From assembly GCF_008297955.1 (NCBI RefSeq), contig NZ_VTPY01000001.1, positions 186,001-250,000 on the forward strand: a DNA stretch of 64,000 nucleotides. Direction: 5' to 3'. The notes beneath the pieces are model-generated. The model saw only the letters and a list, made by a program, of their open reading frames with translations. It was not told the origin of the DNA and ran no database searches. Source of the DNA: Billgrantia pellis (GTDB taxonomy: Bacteria; Pseudomonadota; Gammaproteobacteria; Pseudomonadales; Halomonadaceae). The position numbers and the translations under genes were made by a program. This document shows, in pieces, positions 37,297 to 48,050 of this stretch (positions are counted from its first letter, which is position 1; each line of letters starts with the position of its first letter).

Positions 37297-38880
37297 TCAA
37301 TGCCTAAAATGGCGCATGCCGGTGAACACCATGGCGATTCCCGCCTCGTTGGCGGCATCGATCACTTCCTGGTCGCGCATCGAGCCGCCGGGCTGGATCA
37401 CTGCGGTGATACCGGCCGCCGCCGCAGCGTCGATACCGTCGCGGAAGGGGAAGAAGGCATCGCTGGCCATGACCGAGCCGGGTACTTCGAGTCCTTCGTC
37501 CGCCGCCTTGATCCCGGCGATCTTCGCCGAGTAGACGCGGCTCATCTGGCCGGCACCGACGCCGATGGTCTGGCCGTCCTTGGCGTAGACGATGGCGTTG
37601 GACTTGACGTACTTGGCTACCTTCCAGGCGAAAGCCAGGTCGCGCAGTTCCTGTTCGCTGGGAACGCGCTCGGTGACCACGGTGAGCTCATTGCGGCCGA
37701 CCGTGCCCAGATCGCGGTCCTGCACCAGCAATCCGCCGGTGATGCGCTTGAAGTCGTGGGCGTGCTCGCGCTCGCCGGGCCAATTGTCGCCGACGTCTAG
37801 CAGGCGCACGTTCTGCTTCCCGGCGACGATGGCGGCGGCCTTTTCCTCGACGCCGGGGGCGATGATCACCTCGACGAACTGGCGGTCGAGGATGGCGCGG
37901 GCGGTGTCGGCGTCAAGCGGAACATTGAAGGCGATGATGCCGCCGAAGGCGCTGGTGGGATCCGTGGCAAAGGCTTTGTCGTAAGCTTCACGAGGCGTGG
38001 CGCCGACCGCCACGCCACAGGGGTTGGCGTGCTTGACGATCACGCAGGCCGTTTCGGTGAAGCTCTTGACGCATTCGAAGGCGGCATCGGTATCGGCCAC
38101 GTTGTTGAACGACAGGTCCTTGCCCTGCAGCTGGCGCGCAGTGGCGACACTGGCCTCGCGGGCGTCGGCCTCGACGTAGAAGGCTGCGCTCTGGTGTGGG
38201 TTCTCGCCGTAGCGCATGGCCTGCTTCTTGACGAACTGCACGTTGTAGGTGCGCGGGAAGCCGTCCTCGCCGCCGGAGACTTGGCTGCCCAAGTAGTCGG
38301 CGATGGCGGCGTCATAGCCTGCGGTGTGCTCGAAGGCCTTCACTGCCAGGTCGAAGCGGGTCTCGGCACTGACGGCGCCATTGTGCGCATCGAGGTCGGC
38401 CACCACCCGCGCGTAGTCGCCGGCACTGACCACGATGGTGGTGTACGCATGATTCTTGGCGCAGGCGCGTACCATGGTCGGGCCGCCGATATCGATGTTC
38501 TCGATGGCGTTCTCGAGCGTGCAATCCGGGCGAGCCACGGTCTGGGCGAAGGGATAAAGATTGACCACCACCATGTCGATCGGAGCAATACCATGCGCGA
38601 TCATGACGTCGTCGTCCTGACCGCGACGGCCGAGAATGCCGCCATGAATCTTGGGATGCAGCGTCTTGACCCGGCCATCCATGATTTCGGGAAAACCGGT
38701 GTGCTCGGAGACTTCCGTCACGTCGATACCGTTTTCCTGCAATAGCCGGAAGGTACCGCCGGTGGAGAGCAGTTCGATTCCCCGAGCCTGGAGGCTGCGG
38801 GCGAAGTCCACGACACCTGACTTGTCGGAAACGCTGATCAGGGTGCGGCGAACCGGTTGGGGAGCGGAAGTGTCGGCCAT
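37297..38880 (-). CDS. purH: Bifunctional AICAR transformylase / IMP cyclohydrolase PurH
   Basis: Catalyses the last two steps of de novo purine synthesis. The N-terminal cyclohydrolase domain has [30 protein letters not shown] and [17 protein letters not shown]; the C-terminal transformylase domain carries the Lys-His pair in [14 protein letters not shown], and [22 protein letters not shown] 38880 gives 527 residues, a normal length, and replaces a 20-residue longer frame. It lies 72 bases downstream of fis on the same strand. Confidence 0.97.
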   Translation of the reverse strand: MADTSAPQPVRRTLISVSDKSGVVDFARSLQARGIELLSTGGTFRLLQENGIDVTEVSEHTGFPEIMDGRVKTLHPKIHGGILGRRGQDDDVMIAHGIAPIDMVVVNLYPFAQTVARPDCTLENAIENIDIGGPTMVRACAKNHAYTTIVVSAGDYARVVADLDAHNGAVSAETRFDLAVKAFEHTAGYDAAIADYLGSQVSGGEDGFPRTYNVQFVKKQAMRYGENPHQSAAFYVEADAREASVATARQLQGKDLSFNNVADTDAAFECVKSFTETACVIVKHANPCGVAVGATPREAYDKAFATDPTSAFGGIIAFNVPLDADTARAILDRQFVEVIIAPGVEEKAAAIVAGKQNVRLLDVGDNWPGEREHAHDFKRITGGLLVQDRDLGTVGRNELTVVTERVPSEQELRDLAFAWKVAKYVKSNAIVYAKDGQTIGVGAGQMSRVYSAKIAGIKAADEGLEVPGSVMASDAFFPFRDGIDAAAAAGITAVIQPGGSMRDQEVIDAANEAGIAMVFTGMRHFRH

Positions 38881-38952
38881 GGTGGGGAGCCACTCTGTAT
38901 CGAAGTTGAAAGGAAAGGGTGACCGATGCGCATGACGCATCGGTGGGCTGCG

Positions 38953-39303
38953 TTAGATCAGGTCGTGCTGCTTCAGCTTCTTGCGCAGCGTGCCTCGGTT
39001 GAGGCCCAGGATCTCGGCGGCTCGGGTCTGATTGCCCTGGGTATGGTCCATGACGGCGGTCAGCAGCGGCGCCTCGACCTCGGCCATCACCATGGCGTAG
39101 AGGTCGGTCACGGTACCCCCGTCGAGGTGGGCGAAATAGCGTCGCATGGCGGCATCCACAGCGGCACGCAACGGCTGCTCCGCCAGGCTGGAAGGCGTGA
39201 CGCCGGGCAGTGGCTCAGCCCCGCCGAGGTCCGACATTTCGCTGCAGGGTCCGCTGTCGAGACCCGACAGGTCGGCATTCGGGTTGAAGACTTCTCGGTT
39301 CAT
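38953..39303 (-). CDS. fis: Fis-family DNA-binding protein
   Basis: Nucleoid-associated regulator. The C-terminal 50 residues contain the Fis core MDHTQGNQTRAAEILGLNRG and the recognition helix TLRKKLKQHDLI. The N-terminal half is longer than in E. coli Fis. ATG 39303 overlaps the dusB stop (ATGA), setting a 116-residue product. The dusB-fis pairing is a classic gammaproteobacterial operon. Confidence 0.94.
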   Translation of the reverse strand: MNREVFNPNADLSGLDSGPCSEMSDLGGAEPLPGVTPSSLAEQPLRAAVDAAMRRYFAHLDGGTVTDLYAMVMAEVEAPLLTAVMDHTQGNQTRAAEILGLNRGTLRKKLKQHDLI

Positions 39304-40343
39304 GCGGCACTGTTTCCATTGGTTGCCCACGGCGAGGGAACATCGCTCCCGGGGCGGAAAAGATCGTCGATGAAGTGATATTGATCGTCCGGTCGTTCCA
39401 AGGCGTTGAAGGCTGCCCTAAGCTCGCGCTGTCGGCCAGCATCGAAACGGCTGTCGGAAGCGAGATACCAGCCGAGATGCTTGCGTGCGATTCGCACCCC
39501 CATGTAGGCGCCGTAGAACGCATGGAGTTCGTGCAGGTGACCCTGCAGCACGTCGGCTCGTTCACTGGCATTGGGTGGGGAGCAGGGCCTGCCGTGGCGC
39601 AGATAGTGGTCGATCTCGCGAAAAATCCAGGGATTGCCTTGGGCGCCGCGGCCGATCATCACCGCATCCGCACCAGTATAGTCCAGAACCCGGGCGGCCT
39701 TCTGCGGCGAATCGATGTCGCCGTTGGCAAAGACCGGGATATTCACCGCCTGCTTGATGGCAGCGATAGTGTCGTACTCGGCCTCGCCGGAGTAGCGCTG
39801 CTGCCGGTGGCGGCCATGCACCGCCAGAGCCTGGATACCGGCCAACTCGGCGAGTCGGGCCACCCGCACGCCATTGTTGCTCTGCGCACACCAGCCGGTG
39901 CGGATCTTGAGCGTGACGGGAACCCCCACGGCGGCCACTACCGCTTCGAGAATGTCTGCCACCAGCGATTCGTCACGCAATAGCGCCGATCCGGCGGCCT
40001 TGTTGCAGACCTTCTTGGCCGGACACCCCATGTTGATATCGATGATCTCGGCGCCCTGTGCGACGTTGAGCCGGGCCGCCTCGGCCAGCATGGCAGCATC
40101 CCCGCCAGCGATCTGCACCGACCGTGGGCCGGGCTCGCCCCGGTGATCCATGCGCTGGCGCGATTTGCGCGTATGCCATAGCGCGGGGTCCGACGTCACC
40201 ATTTCGCCCACCACCAGGCCTGCGCCCAACCGTCGGCAGAGCTGGCGAAAGGGGCGATCGGTGACGCCGGCCATGGGGGCCAGGATGACCCGGTTGGGCA
40301 GGCGGTGACGGCCGATCTGTGGCAGCGGGCGGCTATCGGGCAT
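39300..40343 (-). CDS. dusB: tRNA-dihydrouridine synthase DusB
   Basis: FMN enzyme reducing uridine to dihydrouridine in tRNA. A TIM barrel begins NRVILAPMAGVTDRPFRQL, the catalytic cysteine lies in IDINMGCPAKKVCNK, and TLKIRTGW, VHGRHRQQRYSG, VFANGDIDSP and MIGRGAQGNPWIF bind FMN or substrate. Length 347. It is translationally coupled to fis downstream. DusB rather than DusA or DusC is chosen from the fis linkage and the NMGCPAKKVCNK form. Confidence 0.96.
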   Translation of the reverse strand: MPDSRPLPQIGRHRLPNRVILAPMAGVTDRPFRQLCRRLGAGLVVGEMVTSDPALWHTRKSRQRMDHRGEPGPRSVQIAGGDAAMLAEAARLNVAQGAEIIDINMGCPAKKVCNKAAGSALLRDESLVADILEAVVAAVGVPVTLKIRTGWCAQSNNGVRVARLAELAGIQALAVHGRHRQQRYSGEAEYDTIAAIKQAVNIPVFANGDIDSPQKAARVLDYTGADAVMIGRGAQGNPWIFREIDHYLRHGRPCSPPNASERADVLQGHLHELHAFYGAYMGVRIARKHLGWYLASDSRFDAGRQRELRAAFNALERPDDQYHFIDDLFRPGSDVPSPWATNGNSAA

Positions 40344-40419
40344 AGGGCGGACTAGTGGGTTCGGGGCTGCATATCATACGCCCCCATGGCAGTGGGGTGA
40401 AGGTATCCATTGGCGTGGT

Positions 40420-41337
40420 TCAGGCAGGCGGACGACGGCCGCTGAGCCGGACCCAGCCCTCGCGCGTCTCGGGCTCGTCCATGATCATGCCCAGGGCGCG
40501 GTAGGCCTCCAGCACCTCATCGGCCTGACGCTCGAGAATGCCGGAGAGCGCCAGGTGGCCGCCCGGCGCCACGTGGCCGGCGATCATCGAGGCCAGCTCG
40601 ATCAGCGGACCCGCGAGAATGTTGGCCACCACGACGGGGAAGACATGCCCGGCCTCGAGCTGCTCGGGATAGCAGAGCGTGAAGGCGCTCTCGTCGATCC
40701 CGTTGCGTTCGGCGTTGTCGCGGCTGGCCTGTAGCGCCTGGGGATCGATGTCGGTGCCGGTGGCGTGGCTCGCTCCCAGTTTCAGAGCGGCAATAGCAAG
40801 AATGCCCGAGCCACAGCCGACGTCGAGGACTTCGCAGCCGGTCAGCCCATCCGTCAAGGCCAGAGCATCGAGCCATTCGAGGCACAGCGCCGTGGTGGGG
40901 TGGGTGCCGGTGCCGAAGGCCAGTCCCGGGTCCAGGTGCAGGTTGATCGCGTCGGGCTCGGGTGGGCGGTGCCAACTGGGCACGATCCACAGACGCTGGC
41001 CCATGCGCAGCGGCTGAAAGTCCTCCATCCACTCGCGCTCCCAGTCGCGATCGGCAAGCAGCTCGTGCTGGATCTCGGGGCACGGCTCGCCCGGCAGCGT
41101 TTCGGCCCAGGCCGCCGCCAGGCGCTCGAGCATGCCCTCCAGTCCTTCCAGGTCGTCATACAGGCCGGTCAGGATCGTTTCGTTCCATAGCGGCGTGGTG
41201 CCTCGCTCGGGCTCGAATACCGGATCATCGTGGGCGTCCTGTAGCGTGATGGCGGTGGCGCCTTCGGCCAGCAGCAGCTCCTCAAGCAGCTCGGCCTGCT
41301 CGGGGATGATGCGTGCCGTGAGTTGCAGCCAGGGCAT
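40420..41337 (-). CDS. prmA: Ribosomal protein L11 methyltransferase PrmA
   Basis: SAM-dependent trimethylation of ribosomal protein L11. The N-terminal substrate-recognition domain starts [20 protein letters not shown]. The catalytic domain has [22 protein letters not shown] motif [20 protein letters not shown] and [14 protein letters not shown]. The protein has 305 residues. It is encoded between accC and dusB, as in many gammaproteobacteria. Confidence 0.96.
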   Translation of the reverse strand: MPWLQLTARIIPEQAELLEELLLAEGATAITLQDAHDDPVFEPERGTTPLWNETILTGLYDDLEGLEGMLERLAAAWAETLPGEPCPEIQHELLADRDWEREWMEDFQPLRMGQRLWIVPSWHRPPEPDAINLHLDPGLAFGTGTHPTTALCLEWLDALALTDGLTGCEVLDVGCGSGILAIAALKLGASHATGTDIDPQALQASRDNAERNGIDESAFTLCYPEQLEAGHVFPVVVANILAGPLIELASMIAGHVAPGGHLALSGILERQADEVLEAYRALGMIMDEPETREGWVRLSGRRPPA

Positions 41338-41361
41338 GGAAACCTCCGTGCGAACGCAGAC

Positions 41362-41381
41362 GGGGTGGCCGTGGCCACCCC
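41362..41381. terminator. Hairpin in the accC-prmA gap
   Basis: An 8-bp perfect stem (GGGGTGGC with GCCACCCC) and a 4-base loop lie in the 63-base gap between accC and prmA. There is no T-run, so it may attenuate readthrough or protect the accBC message rather than stop transcription fully. Confidence 0.4.
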
Positions 41382-41400
41382 GCCGGGAGCGAAACTCGGC

Positions 41401-42741
41401 TCAGGAGCCGAGCTTTTTCTCCAGGTAGTGAATGTTGACCCCGCCCTGCTGGAAGTGCCCGTCACGAACCAGATCCTTGTGCAGGTCGGTGTTGGTCTTG
41501 ATGCCTTCCACCAGCAGCTCGTCGAGGCCGTTGCGCATGCGCGTCAGCGCAATGTCACGGCTGTCGCCCCAAGTGATCAGCTTGCCGATCAGCGAGTCGT
41601 AGTGGGGCGGTACCGTATAGCCGGTGTAGAGGTGCGAGTCCATGCGTACGCCGAGACCGCCTGGCGGGTGGTAGAGGGTGACCTTGCCGGGAGAGGGCAT
41701 GAAGGTGCGTGAATCCTCGGCGTTGATGCGGCACTCGAAAGCATGGCCGTTGAGCTTGATGTCCTCCTGGCGAAGCGCCAGGGGCAAGCCCGAAGCGATA
41801 CGCAGCTGCTCGCGTACGATATCCACGCCGGTGACCATTTCAGTGACGGGATGCTCCACCTGAACGCGGGTGTTCATCTCGATGAAGAAGTACTGACCGT
41901 CTTCGTAGAGAAACTCGAAGGTACCGGCACCGCGGTAGTCGATCTCGATACAGGCTTCGCGACACGCTTCGAGCACCTTGGCCCGGGCTTCCGGATCGAT
42001 GCCCGGAGCCGGTGCCTCTTCCAACACCTTCTGGTGGCGCCGCTGCAGCGAGCAGTCGCGATCGTAGAGATGAATGGCATTGCCCTGACCGTCTGCCAGC
42101 ACCTGAACTTCGACGTGGCGCGGGCGCTCCAGGAACTTCTCCATGTACACCGTACCGTCACCGAAGGAAGCGTGCGCCTCGGTCCGGGTCACGTTGATCG
42201 CCGACAGCAGATGCCCCTCGGTATGCACCACACGCATGCCGCGGCCGCCACCGCCGGCAGCGGCCTTGATGATGACCGGATAGCCGATGCGCCGGGCGAT
42301 GGCGATGTTCTCGTTCTCGTCATCCCCGAGAGGGCCATCCGAGCCGGGCACGGTGGGTACGCCGGCCTTTTTCATCGCTTCGATGGCGCTGACCTTGTCG
42401 CCCATCAGACGAATGGTTTCAGCACGTGGGCCAATGAAGACGAAGCCGGAGCGTTCCACCTGCTCGGCGAAGTTGGCATTCTCCGAAAGAAAGCCATAGC
42501 CAGGATGAATGGCACTGGAATCGGTGACTTCCGCTGCGCTGATCAGCGCGGGGATATTGAGGTAGGACTGGGCCGAGGGCGCCGGTCCGATGCATACGGC
42601 CTCGTCGGCCAGGCGCACGTGCATCAGCTCACGGTCGGCCTTGGAGTGAACCGCGACGGTCTTGATGCCCAGTTCCTTGCAGGCGCGCAGGATTCGCAGG
42701 GCGATCTCGCCGCGATTGGCGATGAGAACCTTGTCCAGCAT
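41401..42741 (-). CDS. accC: Acetyl-CoA carboxylase, biotin carboxylase subunit AccC
   Basis: ATP-grasp enzyme that carboxylates the biotin on AccB in the first step of fatty acid synthesis. [20 protein letters not shown] starts the biotin-carboxylase N-domain; [50 protein letters not shown] and [20 protein letters not shown] are intact. Length 446 is normal. It lies 28 bases after accB. Confidence 0.98.
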   Translation of the reverse strand: MLDKVLIANRGEIALRILRACKELGIKTVAVHSKADRELMHVRLADEAVCIGPAPSAQSYLNIPALISAAEVTDSSAIHPGYGFLSENANFAEQVERSGFVFIGPRAETIRLMGDKVSAIEAMKKAGVPTVPGSDGPLGDDENENIAIARRIGYPVIIKAAAGGGGRGMRVVHTEGHLLSAINVTRTEAHASFGDGTVYMEKFLERPRHVEVQVLADGQGNAIHLYDRDCSLQRRHQKVLEEAPAPGIDPEARAKVLEACREACIEIDYRGAGTFEFLYEDGQYFFIEMNTRVQVEHPVTEMVTGVDIVREQLRIASGLPLALRQEDIKLNGHAFECRINAEDSRTFMPSPGKVTLYHPPGGLGVRMDSHLYTGYTVPPHYDSLIGKLITWGDSRDIALTRMRNGLDELLVEGIKTNTDLHKDLVRDGHFQQGGVNIHYLEKKLGS

Positions 42742-42769
42742 AGGGAGTCCGCCAGTGTCGGGTGAAAGA

Positions 42770-43228
42770 TCAGGTGATGATGAGCATCGGCTGGTCGAAT
42801 TCGACCGGCTCGCCGTCCTCGACCAGTATCGCCTCGATCACGCCATCACGGTCGGCCTCGATCTGGTTCATCATCTTCATCGCTTCGACGATGCACACCG
42901 TCTCGCCCTTCTTGACGCTCTGTCCCACTTCGACGAAGGGCTTCGAGCCGGGCGCCGGGCTACGGTAGAAGGTACCGACCATGGGCGAGGTCAGTGCATG
43001 GCCCTGGAAGCTTGACGGGGCCTCCTCGGGCTCAGCGGCCGAGGCCGGCGCCGGCTGGCTCGGGGCAGGCGGTGGCGTGGCATATTGGGGCATGGGGGCT
43101 TGTGGCCAGCTCACTCCGTTGGGATGCCGGCTGATGCGCACCGATTCTTCGCCTTCCTGAATCTCGATTTCGCTGATATTGGATTCTTCGAGCAGCTCGA
43201 TCAGTTTCTTGACCTTGCGGATATCCAT
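42770..43228 (-). CDS. accB: Acetyl-CoA carboxylase biotin carboxyl carrier protein AccB
   Basis: Carries the biotin that shuttles carboxylate between AccC and the carboxyltransferase. The N-terminal [20 protein letters not shown] is typical, a Pro/Ala-rich flexible linker follows, and the C-terminal lipoyl/biotinyl domain ends with the biotinylation site [11 protein letters not shown] 43228 gives 152 residues. It is the first gene of the accB-accC pair. The 183-base gap behind it holds no gene I can see. Confidence 0.97.
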   Translation of the reverse strand: MDIRKVKKLIELLEESNISEIEIQEGEESVRISRHPNGVSWPQAPMPQYATPPPAPSQPAPASAAEPEEAPSSFQGHALTSPMVGTFYRSPAPGSKPFVEVGQSVKKGETVCIVEAMKMMNQIEADRDGVIEAILVEDGEPVEFDQPMLIIT

Positions 43229-43411
43229 GTTACGTCTCGATCGGTGGGTAGAGGGCGATGGTCCGGGCGCTGTCAACCCGGACCAACTTCAGATAGATCA
43301 CGGCAAGATGACGAACATTGCCGACGCTATCGGCCTTGATAGGCGTTGTTGGCGGAGTGTGCCTAAAAACCCGGGGGATGTCCAGCCGGTCGAGAACGGT
43401 GTTCGAGCCGG

Positions 43412-45310
43412 TCAGGAGCGGGCCAGCGTGGCGATGTCCGCCTCGCTTGGCGCTTCGGTCTCGAACCAGTCGAGCAGGCGATGCAGATGGTCGGCGAACT
43501 CGGTAGCACCGACCTCGCCCTGGATGCGAGCCTCACGGATCTCCTCTTCACCGCTGAAGAATAGCAGGCTCGGCGGACCGAACAGGCCGAAGTGATCGAG
43601 CAGCTCACGAGTGGCGGCGTCGGTGCGCGTGACGTCGACATTGATGCGTGCGAAGCGCTGCAATGGCTCGGCCACCTGGGGGGCGGGATAGACCTGGCGC
43701 TCCAGTTGCTTGCACGAGACGCACCACTCGGCGGTGAAATGGACGAAGGTGGGGCGTTGCCCATCGGCTTCACGCAGTGCGGCACGTAGTGCCTCGAGGT
43801 TGGCGACGGTGGTGATCTCGCTGGCCTCGGGGGCTACCGAGCGGGTCAGGCCGGGAGCCAGGGGGCGCAACGGATCGCTGCCGCCCATCGCAGCCCCGAT
43901 GACCAGGGTGATGCCCCAGGTCAGCAGCATCAGGCCGACAGCCTGGCGTAGCCGGGGCCAGCCCTGGCCCAGGTTGAACGACAGTGCATCCAGGGTCAGG
44001 GCGCTGCCGATCGTCAGCGCCGCCCACAGCAACAGGCTCACGGAAGGAGGTAGCAAGCGCTCGACCAGCCATACCGCCACGCCGAGCAGCAGGATGCCGA
44101 AGGCGATCTTGACGCCATTCATCCAGGCACCGGAACGCGGCAGGGCGGTAGCGCCGAAGGTGCCGACCAGCAGCAGCGGCACTCCCATGCCGATTCCCAG
44201 GGCGAGCAGCGCGGCGCCGCCCATCAGAGCGTCGCCGGTGGAAGAGATAAACACCAGGGCGCCCGCCAGCGGGGCCGACACGCACGGCGAGACGACCAGT
44301 ACCGAGAGCGCCCCGGCACCGGCCAGGCCGAACGGACCGCTGCGCTGGGCACGAGCCTGCCAGGTGTCGACGTGTGCGGCCAGGCGCGGCGACAGACGCA
44401 GGTTGAAGGCGCCGAACATGACCAGCGCGAACAGAACGAAGAGCAGGGCGAAGGCGATCAGCACCGGCGGCGCCTGCAGGTGCGCCTGCAGGTTCAGCCC
44501 CGCGCCGAACAGACCCATCAGGACGCCGGTCAGCGCATACGTCAGCGCCATGCCGGCAACGTAACTGGTCGAGAGGGCGAAGGCGCGCGGTCGAGTCGGG
44601 TTCTGGCCGACGATGATCGAGGACAGGATCGGCACCATCGGCAGAACGCAGGGGGTGAAGGTCAACCCCAATCCGGCGAGGAAGAACAGGCCCAGCGCCA
44701 GCGGAAGACTGGCCTCGTCGATCAGTCTACTGAAGCGGCCGTCTTCGCTCTGCGGGGCCGAGGAGGCGATACCGGAGGCGGCCAGCGCCGAACCCGCTTC
44801 CGTGTCTTCGCTCTGCCCATTCGGCTCGTCGGAGAAGGCCGTCGGTGCCGCCCCCTCGGGAGCCTGGAGCGCTACTTGCTCCGGCGGGTAGCAGAGCCCG
44901 GCATCGGCGCAGCCTTGGAAACGGACCGATACGTCGAGCGGTCCCTCGGCGCCCTTGACGAGCGGTGTCTCGAAGACCACGCGATCGTAGAAGACATAGA
45001 CGTCACCGAGAAACTCGTCGCGCTTGAAATGGCCTTCGGGCAGGATGGGGTCGCCCAGTTCGACGCCTCCGTCGTGACTCTGGACATTGAATTGGTGGCG
45101 GTAGAGGTAGTACCCCTCGGCGTTCTCGAAGCCGACGTAGAGCGTCTCGCCATCGTGCCAGGCGCTGGGCTGGAAGGCTTCGTGCACCGGCAGAAACGTG
45201 TCCGGCTGGTTCGAAGAGGAGAACCACTGGGCCTGGGCCGCCATGGGCAGCCACAGCAGCAGGGCGAGCAGCAGTCGACGGGCGAAGCGGAGGTGGGTCA
45301 ATGCAGTCAT
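43412..45310 (-). CDS. dsbD: Thiol:disulfide interchange protein DsbD
   Basis: Inner-membrane reductant carrier that passes electrons from cytoplasmic thioredoxin to periplasmic DsbC-like proteins. A signal peptide (LLLALLLWLPMAAQA) precedes the periplasmic alpha domain with GCADAGLCYPPEQ. The eight-helix membrane domain has Cys in FTPCVLPMVPIL and SPCVSAPLAG. The C-terminal thioredoxin-like gamma domain carries CVSC in AEWCVSCKQLE. All six redox cysteines are present. The protein is 632 residues. The 215 bases between it and ppa contain nothing I recognise. Confidence 0.96.
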   Translation of the reverse strand: MTALTHLRFARRLLLALLLWLPMAAQAQWFSSSNQPDTFLPVHEAFQPSAWHDGETLYVGFENAEGYYLYRHQFNVQSHDGGVELGDPILPEGHFKRDEFLGDVYVFYDRVVFETPLVKGAEGPLDVSVRFQGCADAGLCYPPEQVALQAPEGAAPTAFSDEPNGQSEDTEAGSALAASGIASSAPQSEDGRFSRLIDEASLPLALGLFFLAGLGLTFTPCVLPMVPILSSIIVGQNPTRPRAFALSTSYVAGMALTYALTGVLMGLFGAGLNLQAHLQAPPVLIAFALLFVLFALVMFGAFNLRLSPRLAAHVDTWQARAQRSGPFGLAGAGALSVLVVSPCVSAPLAGALVFISSTGDALMGGAALLALGIGMGVPLLLVGTFGATALPRSGAWMNGVKIAFGILLLGVAVWLVERLLPPSVSLLLWAALTIGSALTLDALSFNLGQGWPRLRQAVGLMLLTWGITLVIGAAMGGSDPLRPLAPGLTRSVAPEASEITTVANLEALRAALREADGQRPTFVHFTAEWCVSCKQLERQVYPAPQVAEPLQRFARINVDVTRTDAATRELLDHFGLFGPPSLLFFSGEEEIREARIQGEVGATEFADHLHRLLDWFETEAPSEADIATLARS

Positions 45311-45525
45311 CCCTCTGACGAGCGAGAGCGCCTCCCGATGGACCGGCTGCGACGTCCCGGGTTCCGAGTGGGGTAGGCGACACCCGGGTTTGTGCTAGCG
45401 TACCTCAGGTGCAGGGAGGGGTGAACCGGCAGGCGTGGGCAGGGCTGCGCCGCTTTGTCGCATGACCAGCCTGGCCTTGGGCGTTGTTGGGGGGCGGACC
45501 GCATGAAGCGGCCCGCGGCGGGATC

Positions 45526-46056
45526 TCAGGCTTTGTCGTAGGCGGACACGGCTTTTTCGATGGCCTTGCGGGCGGCTTCGACGCCCTCCCAGGATTCCAC
45601 CTTGACCCACTTGCCCTTCTCGAGATCCTTGTAGTTCTCGAAGAAGTGGGCGATCTGCTGACGCAGCAGCTCCGGCAGATCGGTCACTTCCTGTACCTCG
45701 TCGTAGAGCGTGGTCAGCTTGGCATGGGGCACGCAAACCAGCTTGGCATCCTCGCCGGCCTCGTCGGTCATGTTCAGGATACCGACCGGGCGGGCACGGA
45801 TGACGCTACCGGGCTGGACCGGATAGGGTGTGACCACCAGCGCGTCGAGCGGATCGCCATCATCGGCCAAGGTGTGCGGAATGAAACCGTAGTTGGCCGG
45901 ATAGAACATCGGGGTGGCCATGAAGCGATCTACCAGTAGCGCCCCCATGTCCTTGTCGATCTCGTACTTGATCGGTGCGTGATTGGCGGGGATCTCGATG
46001 GCGACGTAGACGTCGTTGGGAAGGTCCTTGCCGGCGGGGATATGGTCGAAATTCAT
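45526..46056 (-). CDS. ppa: Inorganic pyrophosphatase Ppa (family I)
   Basis: Soluble Mg-dependent enzyme hydrolysing PPi to phosphate. [43 protein letters not shown] (metal-binding aspartates) and the later [16 protein letters not shown] block are family I signatures. Its 176 residues match the family. A consensus-like promoter lies directly upstream. A PPi-dependent phosphofructokinase is encoded two genes away, so two enzymes that consume PPi lie close together. Confidence 0.98.
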   Translation of the reverse strand: MNFDHIPAGKDLPNDVYVAIEIPANHAPIKYEIDKDMGALLVDRFMATPMFYPANYGFIPHTLADDGDPLDALVVTPYPVQPGSVIRARPVGILNMTDEAGEDAKLVCVPHAKLTTLYDEVQEVTDLPELLRQQIAHFFENYKDLEKGKWVKVESWEGVEAARKAIEKAVSAYDKA

Positions 46057-46105
46057 CGTCGCTTCCTTCGTTGGCCAAAAGTGGAATCACCGCAAAATGC
46101 GCCGA

Positions 46106-46135
46106 ATTATACGGAGCCGGTCGGATGTTTACCAA
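46106..46135 (-). promoter_or_regulatory. Promoter of ppa
   Basis: On the minus strand TTGGTA (46135-46130) and a perfect TATAAT (46111-46106) are 18 bases apart, about 50 bases ahead of the ppa start. The rest of the 247-base divergent gap has a TTGACA at 46195-46200 facing the other way, without a well-spaced -10. Confidence 0.7.
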
Positions 46136-46303
46136 TGCGACATAGGTGACGGGCGCCGAGGCTGGTGCAACCGTCGACGCGGTTTTGGCTTTGGTTGACA
46201 GGTGGCGTGTCCGACAACCGTGTATGATGGCCGACGCCAGAGTGTTCGACCAGCCAACCGGAGCGAGTGGGTGATCAGCGGCGAAATCATTAAGGAGCGT
46301 GTC

Positions 46304-48031
46304 TTGCCATCCAACCGACTGTCGTTGAGTGTCGGCCAGGCCTTCGTGGCGCCGGATCGTTGCAACCATCGCAGCTCCATGTCGGTTCGCGTGGCCGAGG
46401 AACCGGGGCAGCTCGCCGCCAAGGGCGCCTGTGCGCTGATCAGCGATACCAGCTCGCGCAATGCCATCGCCAAGCAGGCCGGCGATCTCAGTGTGCGCGG
46501 TTTTCTGGCCGACTATTTCTCGACTCCCGATCACTGGGACGTCAAGACCTCCGCGACGCGAGTGCTGCGCGCCCTCAACGGCTGGTGCTACAGCCAGAGC
46601 ACCTTCGTCGAGAACGGTAGCTACGTGGCATCGCTCTCCGCCATGGTCTATCGCGGTCGCGAAGCGCATTTGTTCCACATGGGCGATACCCTGGTGTTCC
46701 GCCTGCGCGGTGCGGAATTCGAGCAACTCTCGCGCGATCATATCACCGACCTGGGTGGCTATCGCTACCCGTCACGTGCACTGGGCCTGGATGGCAGTAT
46801 CGATATCGATTACTTGTGTCTGCCGCTGAAACAGGGCGATATCTTCTTGTTCACCACCCAGGCGGTGCGCGGCACGTTGATGCCCTCCGATTACGTGCGA
46901 TTGATTCGCCAGGACGCCAGCGATCTCGACGCGGCCTGCGAGCGGCTCGCCGCGGCGGCCCGTGAGCGGGCGCAGGAGCGAGGCTACGGCGCCGACCAGT
47001 TCTGCTTCCAGCTGGTTCGCATCGACCAATTGCCGGAAGAGGAGCGCGATCACCCGGGCCGCATCTACGGCGACCTACCGATTCCGCCCGAGCTGTCGCC
47101 AGGGGAGCGAATCGATGGGCTGGAGGTGCAGGAGGTGCTTTCGCGCACCGCGCAATCGAGGGTCTATCGGGTGCGCGACACGCACAGTGAGCGTGAGATG
47201 GTAATGAAGGCGCCAAGCCCCGAACTATCCCATCGCAACGCCTATATGGAGCATTTCCTGCTGCAGCAATGGGTGGTGGAGCGAGTCAAGTCGCCATTCG
47301 TCGCCCGCGTCATGGAGCCTTCGCGTCCGCGCCGTTACCTTTATTACCTGATGGCCTACGTCGAGGGCGTCACGCTGACCGAGTGGGCCCGTCGCCATCC
47401 CCAGGCCAGCCTGGCCCAGCGGCTGGACATTGCCGCCCAACTGGGCAAGGCGGTACAGGCGCTGCACCATCGCGATCTGCTGCATCAGCGCATCCACCCC
47501 GACAACATCCTGATCGACCTGCACGGCCAGGTGGTGCTGACCGACTTCAGCGCCTGTGGCATGCGTGATCTGGAAGGACATCGCCGATCGCGTGAACTGG
47601 CACGTCAGACCGGGCTTTCCGAGCACAGCGCCCCGGAATACGCGCTGGACGACAGCGTCGGGCGGCGCAGCGATCAATATTCGCTGGCGTCGACCATCTA
47701 CTGGCTGGTGACTGGCGAGCTGCCCTACGAGCTGACACCGGATCGCCTGCGTAGCCACACCGACCTCGAACGACTGAGCTATCGCAGTGCACGCCTGTTC
47801 AATCCCGAAGTCTCACCGCAGCTAGACGATACCTTGCGGCGTGCGCTCGATCCTCAGCGTTCGCTGCGTTTCCGACGCATGACGGAGTTGCTCTACGCAC
47901 TGCGCCAGGATAGCCGCCCCGCTGCCGTACGCCGTGATCCTCGGCGCCTGCTGCGCGAACCGGCCAACTTCTGGCAGGGCGTGGCAGCCATTCTCCTGTT
48001 GTTGCTCGTGCTTTCCTGGCTGTTGAGATGA
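46304..48031 (+). CDS. PP2C phosphatase-Ser/Thr kinase fusion with C-terminal membrane anchor
   Basis: A 575-residue fusion. An N-terminal PP2C-type domain (about 1-235; ISDTSSRNAIA with Asp48, LFHMGDTLVFRLRG) is followed by a protein-kinase-like domain (about 275-530) and a C-terminal hydrophobic helix (GVAAILLLLLVLSWLL). The kinase lysine is Lys302 (MVMKAP) and the metal aspartate is Asp414 (TDFSA). The catalytic loop reads HQRIHPDN (394-401), so the usual HRD/HQD aspartate is Arg396. In the phosphatase, the DGMGG block is also altered (DTSSR). TTG 46304 is chosen because AAGGAG lies 6 bases upstream. Target unknown. Confidence 0.85.
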   Translation: MPSNRLSLSVGQAFVAPDRCNHRSSMSVRVAEEPGQLAAKGACALISDTSSRNAIAKQAGDLSVRGFLADYFSTPDHWDVKTSATRVLRALNGWCYSQSTFVENGSYVASLSAMVYRGREAHLFHMGDTLVFRLRGAEFEQLSRDHITDLGGYRYPSRALGLDGSIDIDYLCLPLKQGDIFLFTTQAVRGTLMPSDYVRLIRQDASDLDAACERLAAAARERAQERGYGADQFCFQLVRIDQLPEEERDHPGRIYGDLPIPPELSPGERIDGLEVQEVLSRTAQSRVYRVRDTHSEREMVMKAPSPELSHRNAYMEHFLLQQWVVERVKSPFVARVMEPSRPRRYLYYLMAYVEGVTLTEWARRHPQASLAQRLDIAAQLGKAVQALHHRDLLHQRIHPDNILIDLHGQVVLTDFSACGMRDLEGHRRSRELARQTGLSEHSAPEYALDDSVGRRSDQYSLASTIYWLVTGELPYELTPDRLRSHTDLERLSYRSARLFNPEVSPQLDDTLRRALDPQRSLRFRRMTELLYALRQDSRPAAVRRDPRRLLREPANFWQGVAAILLLLLVLSWLLR

Positions 48032-48050
48032 GAACGGGCGTCCTTGCAAA

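Noticed and set aside
47471-47482. HHRD residues as the kinase catalytic loop
   Set aside because: They lie too early relative to the PxN that follows; aligned by P399 and N401 the catalytic position is Arg396, so HHRD is likely coincidental.
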